This document shows, in pieces, positions 63,179 through 64,000 of a stretch of 64,000 bases of DNA; the first letter of the stretch is position 1; the number at the start of each line of letters is the position of its first letter. The notes beneath the pieces are model-generated. The model was not told the origin of the DNA and made no database searches. It saw only the letters and a list, made by a program, of their open reading frames with translations. Source of the DNA: JAZKAR01 sp040389065 (lineage in GTDB: Bacteria > Pseudomonadota > Gammaproteobacteria > Burkholderiales > Casimicrobiaceae); assembly GCA_040389065.1 (NCBI GenBank), contig JAZKAR010000031.1, positions 1-64,000 of the forward strand. The letters are read 5' to 3'. The translations under genes and the position numbers were made by a program.

Positions 63179-64000
63179 ATGAATACATCTTCTTTTTCAG
63201 CCAAACCATCTATGTCTTCTTCACCTAAGCGCTATCGACTTCTTTTAGTCGATGATGATGAGCTTTTGCTGGAAGCATTGAAGTATGCATTAAGCCACGA
63301 CCATTACGATATTGTGACCTGTGATGATCCTCATAAAGCGCTGGCAATGGTAAAGGGAGGCGCATTTTTTCATCTTATTATCAGCGATTATATGATGCCG
63401 AGCATGAATGGCGGAGAGCTACTCAAGCAGATGCGTATTCTTCAACCAAGTAATATGCGCATTCTTCTTACCGCTCATAGTGATGTAAATGCAGTTGTGA
63501 ATGCTGTTAAAGCCGGAGCCGTCTACAAGTTTATTCTTAAACCCTGGAATGATGAAGAGATACGTTTAACGATTGCACTAGCTCTTCAGCAATATGAGCT
63601 GATGGAAAAAAATGCTTCATTACAACGCGAAAAGCAGGAAAGTACAAAAGAGATTGAGCAATTAGCAAAATTCAGTACTACCAATCGCAACCAACTTGCC
63701 TTTGTACTCAATAAGAAAGGTTTGTTGAGCGGTGAACGTATGCGTGAGTTGCTAAATATACAATCACAACGCAAAGATGCTGTCGCAATTAAAATACTCA
63801 TTGAGCGCGAGTGGATCAGTGAAGAAGTGATTCATCGCATCATTCGTGATGAATTGAAATTCACCGCCGTTGATCTGAAGGAGTACAAGGTAGATGTTTC
63901 TGTTGCAGCGTTAATGCCTTCTATTATGTGTCAACGGCAACTTGTTGTGCCATTAAGTGTAACAGGTAAGCGTTTAACACTTGCCATGGCTGACCCCCTT
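63179..64000 (+). CDS. Response regulator with REC and MshEN-type domains (3' end outside window)
   Basis: At least 274 residues; the gene runs past the window edge. The first 20 residues are a Ser/Pro-rich leader, followed by a receiver domain: LLLVDDDELLLEALKYAL (acidic pocket), HLIISDYMMPSMNGGELLKQ (phospho-acceptor Asp), ILLTAHSD (switch Thr) and KFILKPWNDEE (conserved Lys). A coiled-coil-like linker follows, then LPSIMC-like MPSIMCQRQLVVPLSVTGKR with LTLAMADPL, the pattern of a T2SSE N-terminal/MshEN domain, some of which bind c-di-GMP. A histidine kinase is not in the window. The output role could lie in pilus or secretion control, but the C-terminal part is unseen. Confidence 0.82.
   Translation, partial: MNTSSFSAKPSMSSSPKRYRLLLVDDDELLLEALKYALSHDHYDIVTCDDPHKALAMVKGGAFFHLIISDYMMPSMNGGELLKQMRILQPSNMRILLTAHSDVNAVVNAVKAGAVYKFILKPWNDEEIRLTIALALQQYELMEKNASLQREKQESTKEIEQLAKFSTTNRNQLAFVLNKKGLLSGERMRELLNIQSQRKDAVAIKILIEREWISEEVIHRIIRDELKFTAVDLKEYKVDVSVAALMPSIMCQRQLVVPLSVTGKRLTLAMADPL

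Overview
The window looks like the chromosome of an AT-rich gammaproteobacterium. Housekeeping proteins (BetB-type aldehyde dehydrogenase, TauD, YjbQ, M48 protease, BrkB/YihY family) are typically gammaproteobacterial. Genus cannot be fixed from the sequence; a Legionellales-like bacterium is only a guess. No rRNA, tRNA or CRISPR array was seen.

Layout. (1) 1-3300: a minus-strand integron gene-cassette array. Four complete attC sites, three of them nearly identical, separate small cassette genes. One gene carries an in-frame stop and one looks like a HEPN/abortive-infection protein. No integrase gene is visible. (2) 3479-18000: ordinary chromosome: AzlCD amino-acid exporter, a Lys/Glu-rich membrane protein, two paralogous small exported proteins, YjbQ, BrkB-like membrane protein, DUF2171 protein, glutathione peroxidase, TauD plus aldehyde dehydrogenase, a proline-iminopeptidase-like hydrolase and a metallophosphoesterase. 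About 110-bp palindromic elements are scattered here. (3) 18606-42938: a complete extracellular contractile injection system (eCIS, Afp/PVC/MAC relatives) on the plus strand: cap protein, sheath, two tube proteins, DUF5908 peptide, LysM protein, spike, a GH75-chitosanase-like enzyme, PAAR tip, gp25, baseplate J, Afp12-like baseplate, a large eCIS-typical protein, tape-measure/terminator-type protein, AAA+ ATPase, and a 1091-residue DUF4157 protein ending in an HNH nuclease-like domain (probable cargo). Long hairpins sit between several of these genes. (4) 43381-50369: an unknown gene and an acetyltransferase just behind the cargo gene, then two decayed genes. One is a deacetylase-caspase-TPR fusion broken by a 7-bp tandem duplication and an in-frame TAA; the other is an N-acetylglutaminylglutamine synthetase remnant. 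(5) 51342-56463: a surface-fibre cluster resembling Fap/Fil systems: a 738-residue Ser/Ala/Asn/Gln-rich exported protein, a second small exported protein, a periplasmic C39 peptidase and an outer-membrane barrel with an N-terminal coiled coil. (6) 56514-64000: M48 protease, VOC protein, a NACHT-pentapeptide-WD40 protein with seven WD repeats, two small low-complexity proteins, and the start of a REC-MshEN regulator cut by the window edge.

How it fits together. The eCIS genes supply tube, sheath, baseplate, spike and assembly ATPase. The GH75-like enzyme sits between spike and PAAR genes, where a wall-degrading spike cargo would be expected, and the DUF4157-HNH protein is the best candidate for a delivered DNase. 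The fibre cluster pairs two secreted proteins, both with a Leu/Asp-rich motif ending in Gly after the signal peptide, with a C39 peptidase that could cut there and a barrel that could export them. These functional links are inferences from domain content and gene order.
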